Shown here: in pieces, positions 56,301 through 60,870 of the stretch
Position numbering within the stretch: the stretch's first letter is position 1
How the letters are laid out: every line of letters starts with the position of its first letter
Assembly (NCBI GenBank): GCA_037783545.1
Contig: JBBELK010000525.1
Coordinates: forward strand, 1,860,001 to 1,924,000
Direction: 5' to 3'
Source: Henricia sp. BOLD:AAB3569
Taxonomy: Eukaryota > Echinodermata > Asteroidea > Spinulosida > Echinasteridae
Length of the DNA stretch: 64,000 nt
Notes under the pieces: generated by a model
Databases searched by the model: none
The model's input: only the letters and a program-made list of their open reading frames with translations
Told to the model about the DNA's origin: nothing
Position numbers and translations under genes: made by a program

Positions 56301-59218
56301 CAGGACAGGTTGAGCAGAAAACAACTGAAAATTGCACTTTGAATTTTAAATATTTTTACAAGGGTATTAGTCAACAATTAATGTTTGTCATTTTGTGGAA
56401 TATTGAACTGCGTGCTGGCATGCTGTCTTTAAATATTTCTTCAACGTAAATTGGGAGATTTTTTGGTATTTTTATTTTTTTTTAAATGTCAATTTTTAAA
56501 CAAGCTGTAAGAATTGAGAAGTTAATCATTAGACCTAATATTTGTAACTATAAAATGACTTAGTAAGTGCAGATTTGATAAAAAATGATTTTTTAATTTT
56601 CTTAGAAAATGCCTGTAAATATTTTGCACACATGGTCTGAAACCATGATCAACTTCTCAATTTTTTCCGATGCTTTAATACAAGGGCGCTTGCATCACAT
56701 CACATTTTTTGTAGCAGTGGTGCATTCACTTTGATACATGATTCCGCACGGAAACAGACATATTTTAAAGACGCATGCTCGTCAATGGGCGCGCGAGGCA
56801 CAAATTCGTGCCACGAAATTCACCGCTGGCACGAACTTGTTTCTCGCACGCGCATTAACGAACCTGCATCTTTAACGACCAAAACACAGCAAATGCTTGA
56901 TAAATGTTTACAGCCAAACTACATGTATTTTTGAAATCTGCTTGAACTTTTCTGTAACGTAAAATAGAATCAGGACAACTCGTACCTTGGTCAACTCGTA
57001 CCTTCAACTCAATCATGTTGCACCAACTCGTACCTCGGTCAATTCATACCTTGGTCAACTTGTACCGCGTGTTAAGTCGACTCGTACCGTATTGCGGGAC
57101 AACTCGTACCTTCGGGAACTGTTGATTCCCAGATACAAAAAACACTGCAGGTGCTGGGGAGGCATTTTCAACACAATATCGTCACCTTGCCAGCCAACAT
57201 AAACATTTTGGTGAAAGTTTCCAATGAACAGGAAATAATTTGCTAAGCAAAAACAACTTGCAAATAGCGAGTGTGCTAACCCCATGCCACACAACGCAGC
57301 ACACCGCGGACGTGTGGCCGATGTGAAATAAATGGAAAAGCAATTAAATCTTAGCCCTTCAAACCATCATGCAGTGCCGTTACCATGGGCAGATCCACCG
57401 CCGACAGGAACATCAACAGACCCAAAGCCTTAAGTTATAGTTATACAAAAAGAGATGATTAATAATGCCAGTATATGTTTCACACGAAAGCGAACATTCA
57501 TGCAAGTTGAATATTAAAGCAAATCTGACGTAAATATGACATAAATCGGACGTCAAACATTTCGCAGCGAATATGAATGCGATCTGATGTAAAAATCTGA
57601 TGTAAAAAAAAACTAAATCAAAGTATTTTTAAGGAAAATTACTCCCCTTCGAAACATTTACACGTTTTGGTGGTTTAATATTAGGCCATGAGAATGAAAA
57701 TGATAGATTTGCGTCCACCGCCCGCATGCTCTGAAAGCTACCGCCGAAAAATTTCATTATTTTCAAAAATTTTCATTATTTTTACAAAAAAGACTGCATC
57801 ACGAATTTTCAAGTTCCAAATCATTAAACAATGGTAAAAGGTTATATTCACGCATACAAGGTCCCGTTCATCGACTAAAAATGTAGTCAGGATGCCCTGC
57901 GACACAGAGAAAAATGCATGCGAAATGCCGTTACGAAATAGCCGACTTCTGGGTACCAGTCGCTGCACACTATTTATACAAAAAGATCGACTTGTTCTAT
58001 TGAGCTCGTGCCAATGACGTAATTTGGGAGTAAACACGCTATGATGAGGCTCCCATCATAGAGCAAGGAACATGCTCCCATTGGTGAACTCATAGAGTTC
58101 CTTGCTCTATGGTGAACTAAACCGCGTTACGCCCACCAGAGACACACACAACGCGGGGTGATACTATATACCGGAAAATACCGGAAAACACCGGAAAACT
58201 CACCGGAAAACACCGGAAAACATACTAAATACCGGAAAACACACTAAATACCGGAAAACACCCGAAAGCACTTAAAACACCACCCCCACTACCTGCAGAA
58301 AACACCATAAAATACTGTTTTCCGGTGTTTTCCGGTATTTAGTATGTTTTCCGGTATTTAGTATGTTTTCCGGTGTTTTCTGGTGTTTTCCGGTAAATAG
58401 TACTACCGCACTAGGCGCATGCACATTGCTTCCACAATGACTCAGCATTATTTGACTCCCAAAATGGCATATTCGCACGTGTTCGAAAGGGGTCAATAGC
58501 GCATTGAAACTGTGGCTTGTGCGCGTGCATGTGTACATGTACGTCGTGATTCTGTTGCTCGGGCGCGCGCTCGACGATTTTGTCCAGGCGCTACATTTAT
58601 TGAACGGGCGCATCTGGTATTTTGAGAATTTTGGACGGACGCTGTTTTTTAGAACTATGAGAGGTTCGTTCCGCTATCGTCTCCACGAACTAGGGGTATG
58701 TATAAGCATGGAGGTAGGATGGTATAAGCATGCAGTACACATGGTATTACGCATCACTAGCATTAATAACTACATACATATTGCAATTACATCGTTGAAG
58801 AAGCTAGTACGAGAAAATAATGAATAATGAATAATGAAAAAGAGCCTCATGTCATTTCAAAAATGCCCGGACGCAAATCTATACCTTTCATTCTCATGGC
58901 CTTATTAAGTCATAATATAACATACAGATAATACGTGGCGAGCATTAAACGGAATTCTTTCTATTATTTTTATCCCTAAGTCCCTAGGTTAGCTCATTCA
59001 AGATTCTGAATCTGTTTACCGGTACTGTGCAAGTGCAAACACAATCATCATCTGGTAGGCCTACGCATAGCCTACATATATTCATGATTGATATCTGCAC
59101 AGTCAGTCCTCTCTTTAATCCCTTTATTACTTTAAAAACAGACATTTCCGCACGATTGTTTGGGCTTACCGTGCACATGGCCACCCGTGTAGCCTTCGGT
59201 TGAACGGCCCCCGAACAT
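20110..59218 (-). CDS. SGSM3: SGSM3 (RUTBC3) homologue, 21-exon gene
   Basis: The product is predicted to be a Rab-directed GTPase-activating adaptor of endosomal membrane traffic. It carries, in order, a TBC domain (about residues 145-370), an SH3 domain (about 523-587) and a RUN domain (about 600-765). CDS exons, 5' to 3' on the minus strand: 59170-59218, 57384-57428, 50702-50841, 49907-49973, 49568-49698, 47668-47805, 45380-45436, 45067-45201, 43147-43263, 41307-41385, 39984-40129, 38466-38561, 26914-27045, 26303-26357, 25990-26117, 25676-25831, 24377-24431, 23780-23888, 22535-22628, 22047-22252, 20110-20308. All have GT donors and AG acceptors, and the phases agree at every junction, giving 2334 nt or 778 codons. 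Human SGSM3 has about 750 residues. The arginine finger (IEKDLLR, R213) and glutamine finger (GYCQG, Q250) are both present. The C-terminal end after exon 21 is not settled. No exon is disrupted. Identity rests on recalled similarity to vertebrate SGSM3, not on a database search. Confidence 0.96.
20410..21370 (+). repeat. Tandem array of about 13 tRNA-like units
   Basis: Units of about 77 bp repeat the sequence TATACCACTGTGCCTCATAG then CTCAGCTGGTAGAGCATCTG then CCTGGTGTGTCAGAGGTCTT and a GGAAACCTGAGGGAG linker. The TAGCTCAGCTGGTAGAGCA part is a tRNA D-arm with a good polymerase III A box. The T-arm/B box (GGTTCGANTCC) is missing in every unit. Related single copies at 40860-40985, 44100-44210 and 44370-44490 look like the source SINE. 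One unit (around 21058) has lost its A box. The array lies in SGSM3 intron 20, antisense to that gene. Confidence 0.9.
22047..22252 (-). CDS. SGSM3: SGSM3 exon 20, RUN domain
   Basis: The most conserved exon. It encodes [34 protein letters not shown] and [13 protein letters not shown], nearly identical to the vertebrate RUN domain. It runs from phase 0 to phase 2 with donor CTCAA|GTGAGT. Confidence 0.98.
22331..22450. repeat. Family A TTAA MITE, copy 3 (truncated)
   Basis: The left end TTAAAGGCACAGGCTCGTCA is intact. The right arm ends early near GATTTTGGCACTACC. It lies 79 bp upstream of SGSM3 exon 20 in transcript sense. Confidence 0.8.
22535..22628 (-). CDS. SGSM3: SGSM3 exon 19, RUN domain
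   Basis: It encodes [14 protein letters not shown] and CHPWLFIEE, a RUN-domain block. It starts in phase 2 and ends in phase 0 at GAAGAG|GTGAGT. Confidence 0.97.
23209..23336. repeat. Family H foldback, copy 1
   Basis: ATAATGAATATCTATGAGTG and mirrored AAACATTCATTAT are the ends. The inner arms (GAGTGCAATAGTACGAATAA) are decayed. Confidence 0.65.
23780..23888 (-). CDS. SGSM3: SGSM3 exon 18, SH3 end and RUN start
   Basis: It encodes [16 protein letters not shown], the end of the SH3 fold, then [17 protein letters not shown], the beginning of the RUN domain. The donor GAAC|GTTAGT ends in phase 2 and restores the family sequence GTLCP when joined to exon 19. This excludes two nearby GT alternatives. 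Confidence 0.95.
24013..24340. repeat. Composite element: family W ends around a family C fragment
   Basis: The ends TGTTCGCATTGGACTAAT and ATTAGTCCAATGCGGACA are inverted. Inside, 24085-24240 matches one arm of family C (GGGTTTTTAGAAAGGCATGT, CTATTTGTAACCCTTTTTGG). Confidence 0.7.
24377..24431 (-). CDS. SGSM3: SGSM3 exon 17, SH3 domain
   Basis: This 55-nt exon encodes [16 protein letters not shown], the SH3 core with the conserved tryptophan of the ligand groove. It runs from phase 0 to phase 1. Confidence 0.97.
24750..25530. repeat. Direct-repeat-bounded composite with foldbacks
   Basis: About 80 bp (TCTGGTGTGAAGAATACCAT, ATTGTTCTTAGTTGTGT) recurs in direct orientation at 24760 and 25462. 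Between them is a hairpin (24848-24952, GGTGATATGAGAATATACCG with mirror) and an inverted pair ATATAAAATGAAGCTTA / AAGCTTAATTTTATAT. A related piece is at 46295-46935. Confidence 0.65.
25676..25831 (-). CDS. SGSM3: SGSM3 exon 16, SH3 domain start
   Basis: It encodes [14 protein letters not shown], then [20 protein letters not shown] and FRKNDIVT. The last part is the first half of an SH3 fold (ALYDY-like ALLDFE, acidic RT loop). It is 156 nt, phase 0. Confidence 0.97.
25990..26117 (-). CDS. SGSM3: SGSM3 exon 15
   Basis: It encodes [20 protein letters not shown] and [12 protein letters not shown], a helical, coiled-coil-like segment before the SH3 domain. It starts in phase 1 and ends in phase 0. 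Confidence 0.96.
26303..26357 (-). CDS. SGSM3: SGSM3 exon 14
   Basis: This 55-nt exon encodes a basic linker ([14 protein letters not shown]) and runs from phase 0 to phase 1, with GTGAGT donor. It corresponds to the RRKS-x-LFG linker segment of the vertebrate protein. Confidence 0.93.
26914..27045 (-). CDS. SGSM3: SGSM3 exon 13
   Basis: It encodes the SGSM3-typical [15 protein letters not shown] motif of the TBC-SH3 linker. It is 132 nt and phase 0 at both ends, with GTAATT donor. Confidence 0.96.
27174..27409. repeat. Family K MITE, copy 1
   Basis: The ends AAGGCTGGATTTACATTGAG and GGTGTGAATCCAGCCTAAG are inverted. An internal block, TTTTCAGTGCATCGTTTCAC, is shared with 44543-44901. Confidence 0.7.
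27436..27858. repeat. Foldback with reiterated CACGAACTGACAC motif
   Basis: The motif (C/A)ACGAACTGACAC appears three times in the left half and as GTGTCAGTTCGTG or GATGTCAGTTCGTG three times in the right half. The ends TTACCACGAACTGACAC / GTGTCACTTCGTGGTGA pair. Confidence 0.75.
28307..28463. repeat. Family H foldback, copy 2
   Basis: A long hairpin: GGTGAAAGATGGAATGTTCC pairs with GGAACACATTCCATCTTTCA. Outer arms are GAGTGCAATGGGAGGAATAT and mirror. Confidence 0.85.
28999..29135. repeat. Family G MITE, copy 1
   Basis: TATAGGTCCTTTGAACAGGC with GGCCATGACAGG pairs with GTCATGGCCGTCCGTCAAAG and GCTCTATA. Confidence 0.75.
29273..29612. mobile_element. Non-autonomous hAT element with intact 8-bp target duplication
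   Basis: Ends TAGGGATG / CATCCCTA bound 340 bp, and the exact octamer GTACCCAC flanks both sides (29265-29272 and 29613-29620). Inverted termini of this type and an 8-bp duplication are diagnostic of the hAT superfamily. The interior contains repeated TTAACCG motifs (GGTTAACCGTTTAACCG at 29290 and ACGGTTAACCG at 29550). There is no coding capacity. It lies in SGSM3 intron 12. Confidence 0.9.
29869..29914. repeat. Perfect short hairpin
   Basis: TTGAAAAAGGCGAATCAGAC and its mirror GTCTGATCCGCCTTTTTCAA meet around CCGGG at 29888-29892. One mismatch is seen in the stem. Confidence 0.85.
31241..31570. repeat. Family W repeat, copy 1
   Basis: Internal GTCCGCATT(T)GGACTT motifs occur four times, and the right end AAGTCCACTGCGGACAG is their inverse. 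It shares the CGTGGGAGAGCATG and GGCCAGGAAAAGTAAC blocks with 53831-54206. Confidence 0.8.
32268..32410 (-). repeat. GGGCGAAGTGG-type minisatellite
   Basis: Read on the minus strand, degenerate units of about 13-16 bp resemble GGGCGAAGTGGTTTTG. About nine units cover 32275-32405 with variable spacing. Confidence 0.7.
33388..33821. repeat. Family C foldback, copy 1
   Basis: GTCTTTCCACGGTAAAGGGG and mirror CCCCTTTACTGTGGAAAGAC bound 434 bp. The arms pair almost throughout (CATTTTGGCAACA, AAATAAAAGAAATAAGTTT, CCAATATAC). Confidence 0.92.
34813..35105. repeat. Family F foldback, copy 1
   Basis: TATACACCAATCCGAGAG and GGATTCGTCTATA are the ends. The arms carry GGGGGCCATCCAGTGCCATG and the mirrored CATGGCAGTGGATGGCCTCC. 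Confidence 0.85.
36660..37036. repeat. Family C foldback, copy 2
   Basis: TGTCTTTCCACAGTAAAGGG and mirror CCCTTTACCGTGGAAAGAC, with the same internal arms as 33388-33821. Confidence 0.92.
37320..37460. repeat. Family A TTAA MITE, copy 4
   Basis: TTAAAGGCACAGGCTTGTCA to ACCTGTGCCTTTAA. It folds as a single hairpin and lies in SGSM3 intron 12. Confidence 0.88.
37636..37700 (-). repeat. tRNA 3'-half-like fragment
   Basis: The minus strand reads ACCTGGGTTCAAATCCCAGT then CGGGGCA, a T-arm with B box and acceptor-like end but no D-arm. A SINE remnant is more likely than a gene. Confidence 0.5.
37711..37860. repeat. Family G MITE, copy 2
   Basis: AATAGAGCTTCTGCACCAGC with GGCCATGACAAGGGG pairs with CCCCCTGTCATGGCCGCCGT and CTCTATAG. 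Confidence 0.75.
38466..38561 (-). CDS. SGSM3: SGSM3 exon 12
   Basis: It encodes [20 protein letters not shown] and the linker after the TBC domain. It is 96 nt and phase 0 at both ends. The next intron, 27046-38465, is the largest in the gene. Confidence 0.96.
38735..39330. repeat. Family D-like element, copy 3 (diverged)
   Basis: ATGGGTCATTCCATGAACAC at the left and TTTTTATGGAAAGATCCA at the right are inverted. CCCCCTTACGTCGT occurs at 38769 and 39124. Confidence 0.55.
39984..40129 (-). CDS. SGSM3: SGSM3 exon 11, TBC C-terminal block
   Basis: It encodes [17 protein letters not shown] and [13 protein letters not shown], the last conserved helices of the TBC domain. It starts in phase 1 and ends in phase 0 at CACAAG|GTGAGG. 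Confidence 0.97.
40724..40890. repeat. Family I foldback, copy 1
   Basis: CAGCAGTCGATTTCACGAAA with mirror GTTTCGTGAAATCGGCTGCA. The interior is dominated by GCGCAA/TTGCGC repeats. Confidence 0.85.
40860..40990 (-). repeat. tRNA-derived SINE copy
   Basis: On the minus strand it reads GGCTCAGCTGGTAGAG preceded by ATATACCACTGTGTC, the same module as the array at 20410-21370, with a leader containing CAACACTAAGAGAAAAC. Confidence 0.65.
41307..41385 (-). CDS. SGSM3: SGSM3 exon 10, TBC domain
   Basis: It encodes [20 protein letters not shown] followed by LKSHDI, the TBC segment before the ITLHWFL motif. It runs from phase 0 to phase 1, with GTACGT donor. Confidence 0.96.
41701..41994. repeat. 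Family F foldback, copy 2
   Basis: TATACACGAATCCGGTTGCT to CGGATTGGTGTATA. Arms GCTGGGGGCCATCCACTGCC with mirror. It joins copy 3 at a shared TATA. Confidence 0.88.
41991..42330. repeat. Family F foldback, copy 3
   Basis: TATAGACCAATCCATTACC to CGGATTGGTCTATA. Arms carry TTCCCTGTATATCCGCCATA with mirror. An inner hairpin around CGCGTACGCGAAGG is GC-rich. Confidence 0.88.
42363..42440 (-). repeat. tRNA-like SINE head (class II tRNA type)
   Basis: The minus strand reads GTCGAGTGGTTAAGACATCT, TGCATACTAG-complement arms and GGATTCGAGTCCCACCC. A and B boxes are present, but the acceptor stem does not pair well. The same head recurs at 47995-48048. Confidence 0.55.
42851..43115. repeat. Family L foldback beside SGSM3 exon 9
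   Basis: TATAGACCTTTATCACGGTG with mirror CACCGTGATAAAGGCCTA. The centre carries GCGCAGCG-type palindromes. The end is 31 bp from exon 9. Confidence 0.8.
43147..43263 (-). CDS. SGSM3: SGSM3 exon 9, TBC domain
   Basis: It encodes [25 protein letters not shown] and STTLLGVQ-like residues, a highly conserved TBC block. It is 117 nt, phase 0 at both ends. The exon lies between two foldback elements whose ends are only 31 and 42 bp away. Confidence 0.97.
43306..44137. repeat. Family M outer foldback beside SGSM3 exon 9
   Basis: GGGCCAAATTTCATAGAGCT at the left pairs with GCTCTATGAAATTGGGCCC at the right, with GCTTAAGC palindromes inside. It contains the TTAA element 43371-43941. Its left end is 42 bp from exon 9. 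Confidence 0.8.
43371..43941. mobile_element. TTAA-flanked element nested in family M
   Basis: TTAAAGGGCC and GGGCCCTTTAA bound 571 bp. TTAA ends again suggest a piggyBac-like target. No transposase frame is present. Confidence 0.7.
44095..44240 (-). repeat. tRNA-derived SINE fragment with B box
   Basis: The minus strand gives GTCAGAGGTCTCGAGTTCAA and ATCCCGGGC, a tRNA T-arm with B box, after an AAACCTGAAGAAATATAC leader. It shows what the array units lack. Confidence 0.6.
44370..44500 (-). repeat. tRNA-derived SINE copy
   Basis: The minus strand gives CTCATAGTTCAGCTGGTAGA and ACATCTGCCTGGTATGTCAA, preceded by ATGCAACACCGAGAGAAAAA and AAACCTGAGTATACCACTG. Confidence 0.65.
44543..44901. repeat. 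Family K MITE, copy 2
   Basis: GAGGGTGGATTCACACAAAC and GTGTGAATCCACCTTAA are the ends. It shares CTTCAGTGCATTATTTGACT with copy 1 and abuts family A copy 5 at the same TTAA. Confidence 0.75.
44898..45037. repeat. Family A TTAA MITE, copy 5
   Basis: Perfect ends TTAAAGGCACAGGCTCGTCA / TGACGAGCCTGTGCCTTTAA. It begins in the TTAA that ends a family K element and finishes 29 bp from the SGSM3 exon 8 donor. Confidence 0.92.
45067..45201 (-). CDS. SGSM3: SGSM3 exon 8, both TBC catalytic fingers
   Basis: The exon begins DLLRTMPSN, supplying the arginine finger R213, and ends with [12 protein letters not shown], supplying the glutamine finger Q250. Both residues are required for dual-finger RabGAP catalysis in TBC proteins. 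The domain is therefore predicted to be active. A palindromic element (44898-45037) ends 29 bp beyond the donor. Confidence 0.97.
45380..45436 (-). CDS. SGSM3: SGSM3 exon 7, TBC domain
   Basis: This 57-nt exon (19 codons) ends in QIEK, the first half of the IxxDxxR arginine-finger motif completed by exon 8. Donor is GTGAGT, acceptor CACCAG. The codons between show normal divergence from the vertebrate sequence. Confidence 0.95.
45894..46029. repeat. Near-perfect 136-bp palindrome
   Basis: TTGTTGACTGGTGTGGTGTG and CACACCACACCAGTCAACAA are the tips. Arms continue through GATATGGGTTTTAACACCCT and CGGGAGCTCATAGCACC to a small loop near 45960. Confidence 0.93.
46292..46935. repeat. Relative of the 24.8-kb composite
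   Basis: GAGGGTGATATGAGAATATA and CCGCACGAGTCATGAAAATA match 24846. TATAAAATGAAGCTGA and CAGCTTCATTTTATATAATA form its inverted inner ends. Confidence 0.6.
46930..47445. repeat. Degenerate inverted element with ATACCGCGATAT motifs
   Basis: ATCGAATATCGCGGTATTAA at the left and ATCGAATACCGCGATATTTC at the right, plus ATCGTCTGG / CAGACGATAT, are inverted. Confidence 0.6.
47668..47805 (-). CDS. SGSM3: SGSM3 exon 6, TBC domain start
   Basis: It encodes [20 protein letters not shown] and following residues. This is the first TBC helix block, with the typical R-x-G-x-P-x-x-x-R-x-x-x-W pattern. Length is 138 nt, phase 0 at both ends. Confidence 0.97.
47995..48050 (-). repeat. Truncated tRNA-like SINE
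   Basis: The minus strand reads ATCTGCCTAGTATGCAGGAG then GTCGTGGGTTCGAGTCCCAC, matching the 3' part of 42363-42440 but without the D-arm. Confidence 0.55.
48671..48874. repeat. Foldback MITE
   Basis: TTAGGGGCAGTCCAAAGTTG with CAA pairs with TTGACAACTTTGGACGTCCC and CTAA. It also holds the AGTAGTA/TACTACT arms. Confidence 0.85.
49233..49365. repeat. Family E foldback MITE, copy 2
   Basis: TATAGACTGTATCGAATAGC with mirror GCTATTGGATACGGTCTATA. It lies in SGSM3 intron 5. Confidence 0.85.
49568..49698 (-). CDS. SGSM3: SGSM3 exon 5
   Basis: The exon encodes the stretch ending [14 protein letters not shown], which matches the pre-TBC region of SGSM3. It starts in phase 1 and ends in phase 0 at ATAAG|GTACTG. 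Confidence 0.96.
49907..49973 (-). CDS. SGSM3: SGSM3 exon 4
   Basis: This 67-nt exon encodes the [13 protein letters not shown] segment, equivalent to the YDEFGFRV motif just upstream of the SGSM3 TBC domain. It runs from phase 0 to phase 1, with TTACAG acceptor and GTAATA donor. Confidence 0.95.
50498..50662. repeat. Foldback between SGSM3 exons 3 and 4
   Basis: AGCCCGTCGCACACCTTT and AAAGGTGTGCGGCGGGCTT bound it. A second inner pair, GGAAAGGTGTGCGC, repeats the motif. It ends about 40 bp from exon 3. Confidence 0.8.
50702..50841 (-). CDS. SGSM3: SGSM3 exon 3, conserved N-terminal motif
   Basis: The exon encodes an acidic run (EDDDEE), a basic Ser/Arg stretch, then GPFSAL and WPQDILA, the conserved N-terminal signature of SGSM3. 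The acceptor is CACTTTCAG|AA and the donor CCCAG|GTAGGC (phase 0). An in-frame ATG at 50822-50824 could start a shorter isoform. Confidence 0.92.
51281..51950. repeat. Element with nested family D insertion and hairpin
   Basis: AATTTATCTTCAAGCAAACT and AGTTTGCTTGAAGATAAATT are the inverted outer ends (51290-51822). Immediately right is a hairpin with TCCCACTCGCGCTCGTGGAA-type arms (51827-51935). Confidence 0.75.
51497..51743. repeat. Family D foldback, copy 1 (nested)
   Basis: ATGGGTCTTTCTATAAATTA with mirror TAATTTATAGAAAGACCCAT bound 247 bp. It is inserted inside 51281-51830. Confidence 0.9.
52175..52275 (-). repeat. tRNA-like fragment
   Basis: The minus strand reads GGTGTCGGGGGTTCGATTCC AACCAAGCC, a perfect B box with T-arm, but the 5' part does not form a D-arm. 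Confidence 0.45.
53831..54206. repeat. Family W repeat, copy 2
   Basis: TGTCCGCATTG at the left and AGTCCAATGCGGACAG at the right are inverted. Internal TGTCCGCATTGGACTT motifs repeat at 53880, 54010 and 54130. Confidence 0.8.
54960..55230. repeat. Family N repeat, copy 2
   Basis: Parallel to 13145-13335, with GCTAAAATCATGTTTCCTGA and GGCATTATCATGTCATATTA. It lies in SGSM3 intron 2. Confidence 0.7.
55931..56228. repeat. Family D foldback, copy 2
   Basis: ATGGGTCATTCTATAAATTT with mirror AAATTTATAGAATGACCCAT. The centre has an uninterrupted palindrome, TGACATACTGCTATTTGC with its mirror (56118-56190). Confidence 0.92.
56765..56875. repeat. Family A MITE, short derivative
   Basis: This 111-bp hairpin with TTAA at both ends keeps the CAAATTCGTGCCACGAAAT core but has lost part of each arm. 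Confidence 0.7.
56975..57120 (+). repeat. CAACTCGTACCTT minisatellite
   Basis: Seven degenerate copies of (T)CAACTCGTACC(T/G)T at irregular spacing of 14-28 bp lie between 56975 and 57115 in SGSM3 intron 2. Confidence 0.75.
57384..57428 (-). CDS. SGSM3: SGSM3 exon 2 (candidate, 45 nt)
   Basis: The exon has an acceptor CTTAAG and donor ATG|GTAACG. It is 45 nt and symmetric (phase 1 to 1), and encodes a small Gly/Val-rich piece ([14 protein letters not shown]). It joins exon 1 to the acidic start of exon 3 in frame. Being symmetric, it could be skipped. Support is splice signals and phase only, without a family match. Confidence 0.5.
57682..58907. repeat. 1.2-kb inverted-terminus element in SGSM3 intron 1
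   Basis: GGCCATGAGAATGAAAATGA then TAGATTTGCGTCC at the left pairs with GGACGCAAATCTA and CTTTCATTCTCATGGCC at the right. It carries the foldback at 58160-58412 and a hairpin at 58063-58112 (CATAGAGCAAGGAAC). Confidence 0.75.
58160..58412. repeat. Inverted array of CCGGAAAACA units
   Basis: Eight or so units of CCGGAAAACAC or CCGGAAAACATACTAAATA on one side (58170-58270) are mirrored by GTGTTTTCCGG units (58318-58405), with a spacer of about 50 bp. Confidence 0.9.
59170..59218 (-). CDS. SGSM3: SGSM3 exon 1, candidate start codon
   Basis: An ATG at 59216-59218 opens 16 codons ([16 protein letters not shown]) followed by a strong donor, G|GTAAGC, ending in phase 1. The Gly-rich N-terminus does not match the vertebrate protein, whose first exon begins close to the GPFSAL motif. 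It is assigned to SGSM3 because its phase fits exons 2 and 3 with no stop. A transcript starting at an ATG inside exon 3 (50822-50824) is the alternative. Confidence 0.6.
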
Positions 59219-60018
59219 GGACCTTATGTCCATTACCTTTGGCCCTCAAAAACAGACGATAAAAACGGATGAAAAGGGTTGGACGGCGGTGTACTCTGCT
59301 CTGACGAGATGTTATCGCCATTCGGAAATACTCGCTCATTCATGCGTACATTGCATGCATGAGTATGCACAGTGTATGTGTGGTATGAGAAGGCGACGTC
59401 TTGTGAATACGCAATGCGAGTGCACCAGCCTACGTGCTGGAAGGGGGAAGGTTTTTATTTTCCAACTTATACTTGGTGTTAAACGTAAAAAGCTTTTCTT
59501 TTCCTTCATAAAATAATAAGGCGTTCATTTTTTTGTTCCACATTATTTTCCCCGAATATTGGTTCATCAGCAGTGGCTTTGCTTTTGTAGCCAAAACCTT
59601 ACTTTATTATTACTGTATGTCTTTTTACAAATTTGATATAAAAAAAGTCACACCGGTAATCATCTTTTTTTGTTATTTATTGGAAGAAAAAATCACACAA
59701 GAGAAACATGCAAATTTGCAGAAATATTAAACTAATCGGATGGATTAATATATTTAAATTTACTTTCAAGCAGAAATATAAATATACACAACATTTCAAT
59801 ATGTGCTAATAATCTAAGAATTTATGCATAGAAATATTAAAGATATACCGTCACCCTTAAAAAGAAATGCCCAAGTATTTATCACAAGACATATTAAATA
59901 TTTAACAATTTCTGGTAGTGTAAACATGCAGTATGTCTTTATTTATCTAATCTAATTTATTTACTAATGTTTAAATCGATGGGACTGAACCATTAACCTT
60001 GTAAAACCCGTTTTAATA

Positions 60019-60469
60019 TAAACTGACAATATCTCTCTTGTTACCAAGTCATTTTCCTTGAATTTTGAATAATTGGAAAGCCCTGTTATTCCTCTTTACA
60101 ATGATGTGTCATTTGTTATGATTAAGCAATTAGGGGATGTGCAACACAGCTGAATATTGGGGCGGGTGTAGAGTGAAATGTCTCAAAATTCACTGCTATT
60201 GTCATACAGTGCATTCCCTTTTGGAGAAGGGAATGTGTCAATACACTTTTTGACAATAGCAATGCGTTTTGTGACATTTCACTTTACATCCACCCCGTAT
60301 TCAGCTGTGCTACACATCTCCGAATTGCTTAATCATAACAAATGATACATCATTGTAAAGAGGAATAACAGGGCTTTCCAATGATACCAAATTCAAGGAG
60401 AATTACTTGGTAACAAGAGAGAAGTTGTCAGTCAAACTTAAGGTTTTCAAACTTTTTTTGAGGAGTTTA
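60019..60469. repeat. Family B foldback MITE
   Basis: The right end ACTTTTTTTGAGGAGTTTA is intact while the left end is degraded. Internal arms (ATATCTCTCTTGTTACC and GGTAACAAGAGAGA) pair, and so do the GTCATTTGTTATGATTAAGC segments. Confidence 0.8.
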
Positions 60470-60574
60470 TATATACAATACTTAAAAACTGGACGGAATA
60501 AACAAAATGTGTACATAAACTGCACATTACATACACTAAAAATAAAATATGGTCTGATAACAAAAATATTGACA

Positions 60575-60711
60575 ACTAGAGGTATGACGTTTGTTGTTAC
60601 AAACGCCAGGTGATCGGGGTAAATGAACATTTTGTGATGAATTTCAGACGTTGTTATCACCTGTGGAATGGCAAAAATGGAAGTTCAGCAGCCGATTTCA
60701 CGAAACTTTAC
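60575..60711 (+). repeat. 137-bp direct repeat, copy 1
   Basis: It begins ACTAGAGGTATGACGTTTGT and runs into family I copy 2. It is matched nearly base for base by 63864-64000; the visible difference is GACGTTGTT versus GACGTCGTT. Confidence 0.95.
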
Positions 60712-60808
60712 TCAATTGCGCAAGTCCACTTACGCCATTACTTGCGCAATAACTTATGGCGTAGGTGGACTTGCGCAATTGCGTAAAGTTTCGTGAAATC
60801 GGCTGCTG
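60686..60808. repeat. Family I foldback, copy 2
   Basis: CAGCAGCCGATTTCACGAAA pairs with TTTCGTGAAATCGGCTGCTG. The arms continue through AATTGCGCAAGTCCACTTAC and its mirror, a nearly perfect 123-bp hairpin. Confidence 0.92.
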
Positions 60809-60870
60809 TATACACTAATCCGGTAACTAATATCTCCTCCCTGCATATCCGCCATAGCTGGGGGGTTGAT
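60809..60870. repeat. Family F half-copy
   Basis: TATACACTAATCCGGTAACT and CCCTGCATATCCGCCATAGC match the left arm of family F. No right arm follows. Confidence 0.65.

Larger units (their letters stand above)
50842..57383 (-). other. SGSM3: SGSM3 intron 2 (6.5 kb)
   Basis: It holds family D, W, N and A elements and a minisatellite. The stretches 52280-53830, 54207-54959 and 55231-55930 show no supported feature. Confidence 0.6.

Noticed and set aside
59217-59516. 99-codon + strand open frame opposite SGSM3 exon 1
   Set aside because: No domain, no splice support, and the minus strand here has a phase-consistent exon.
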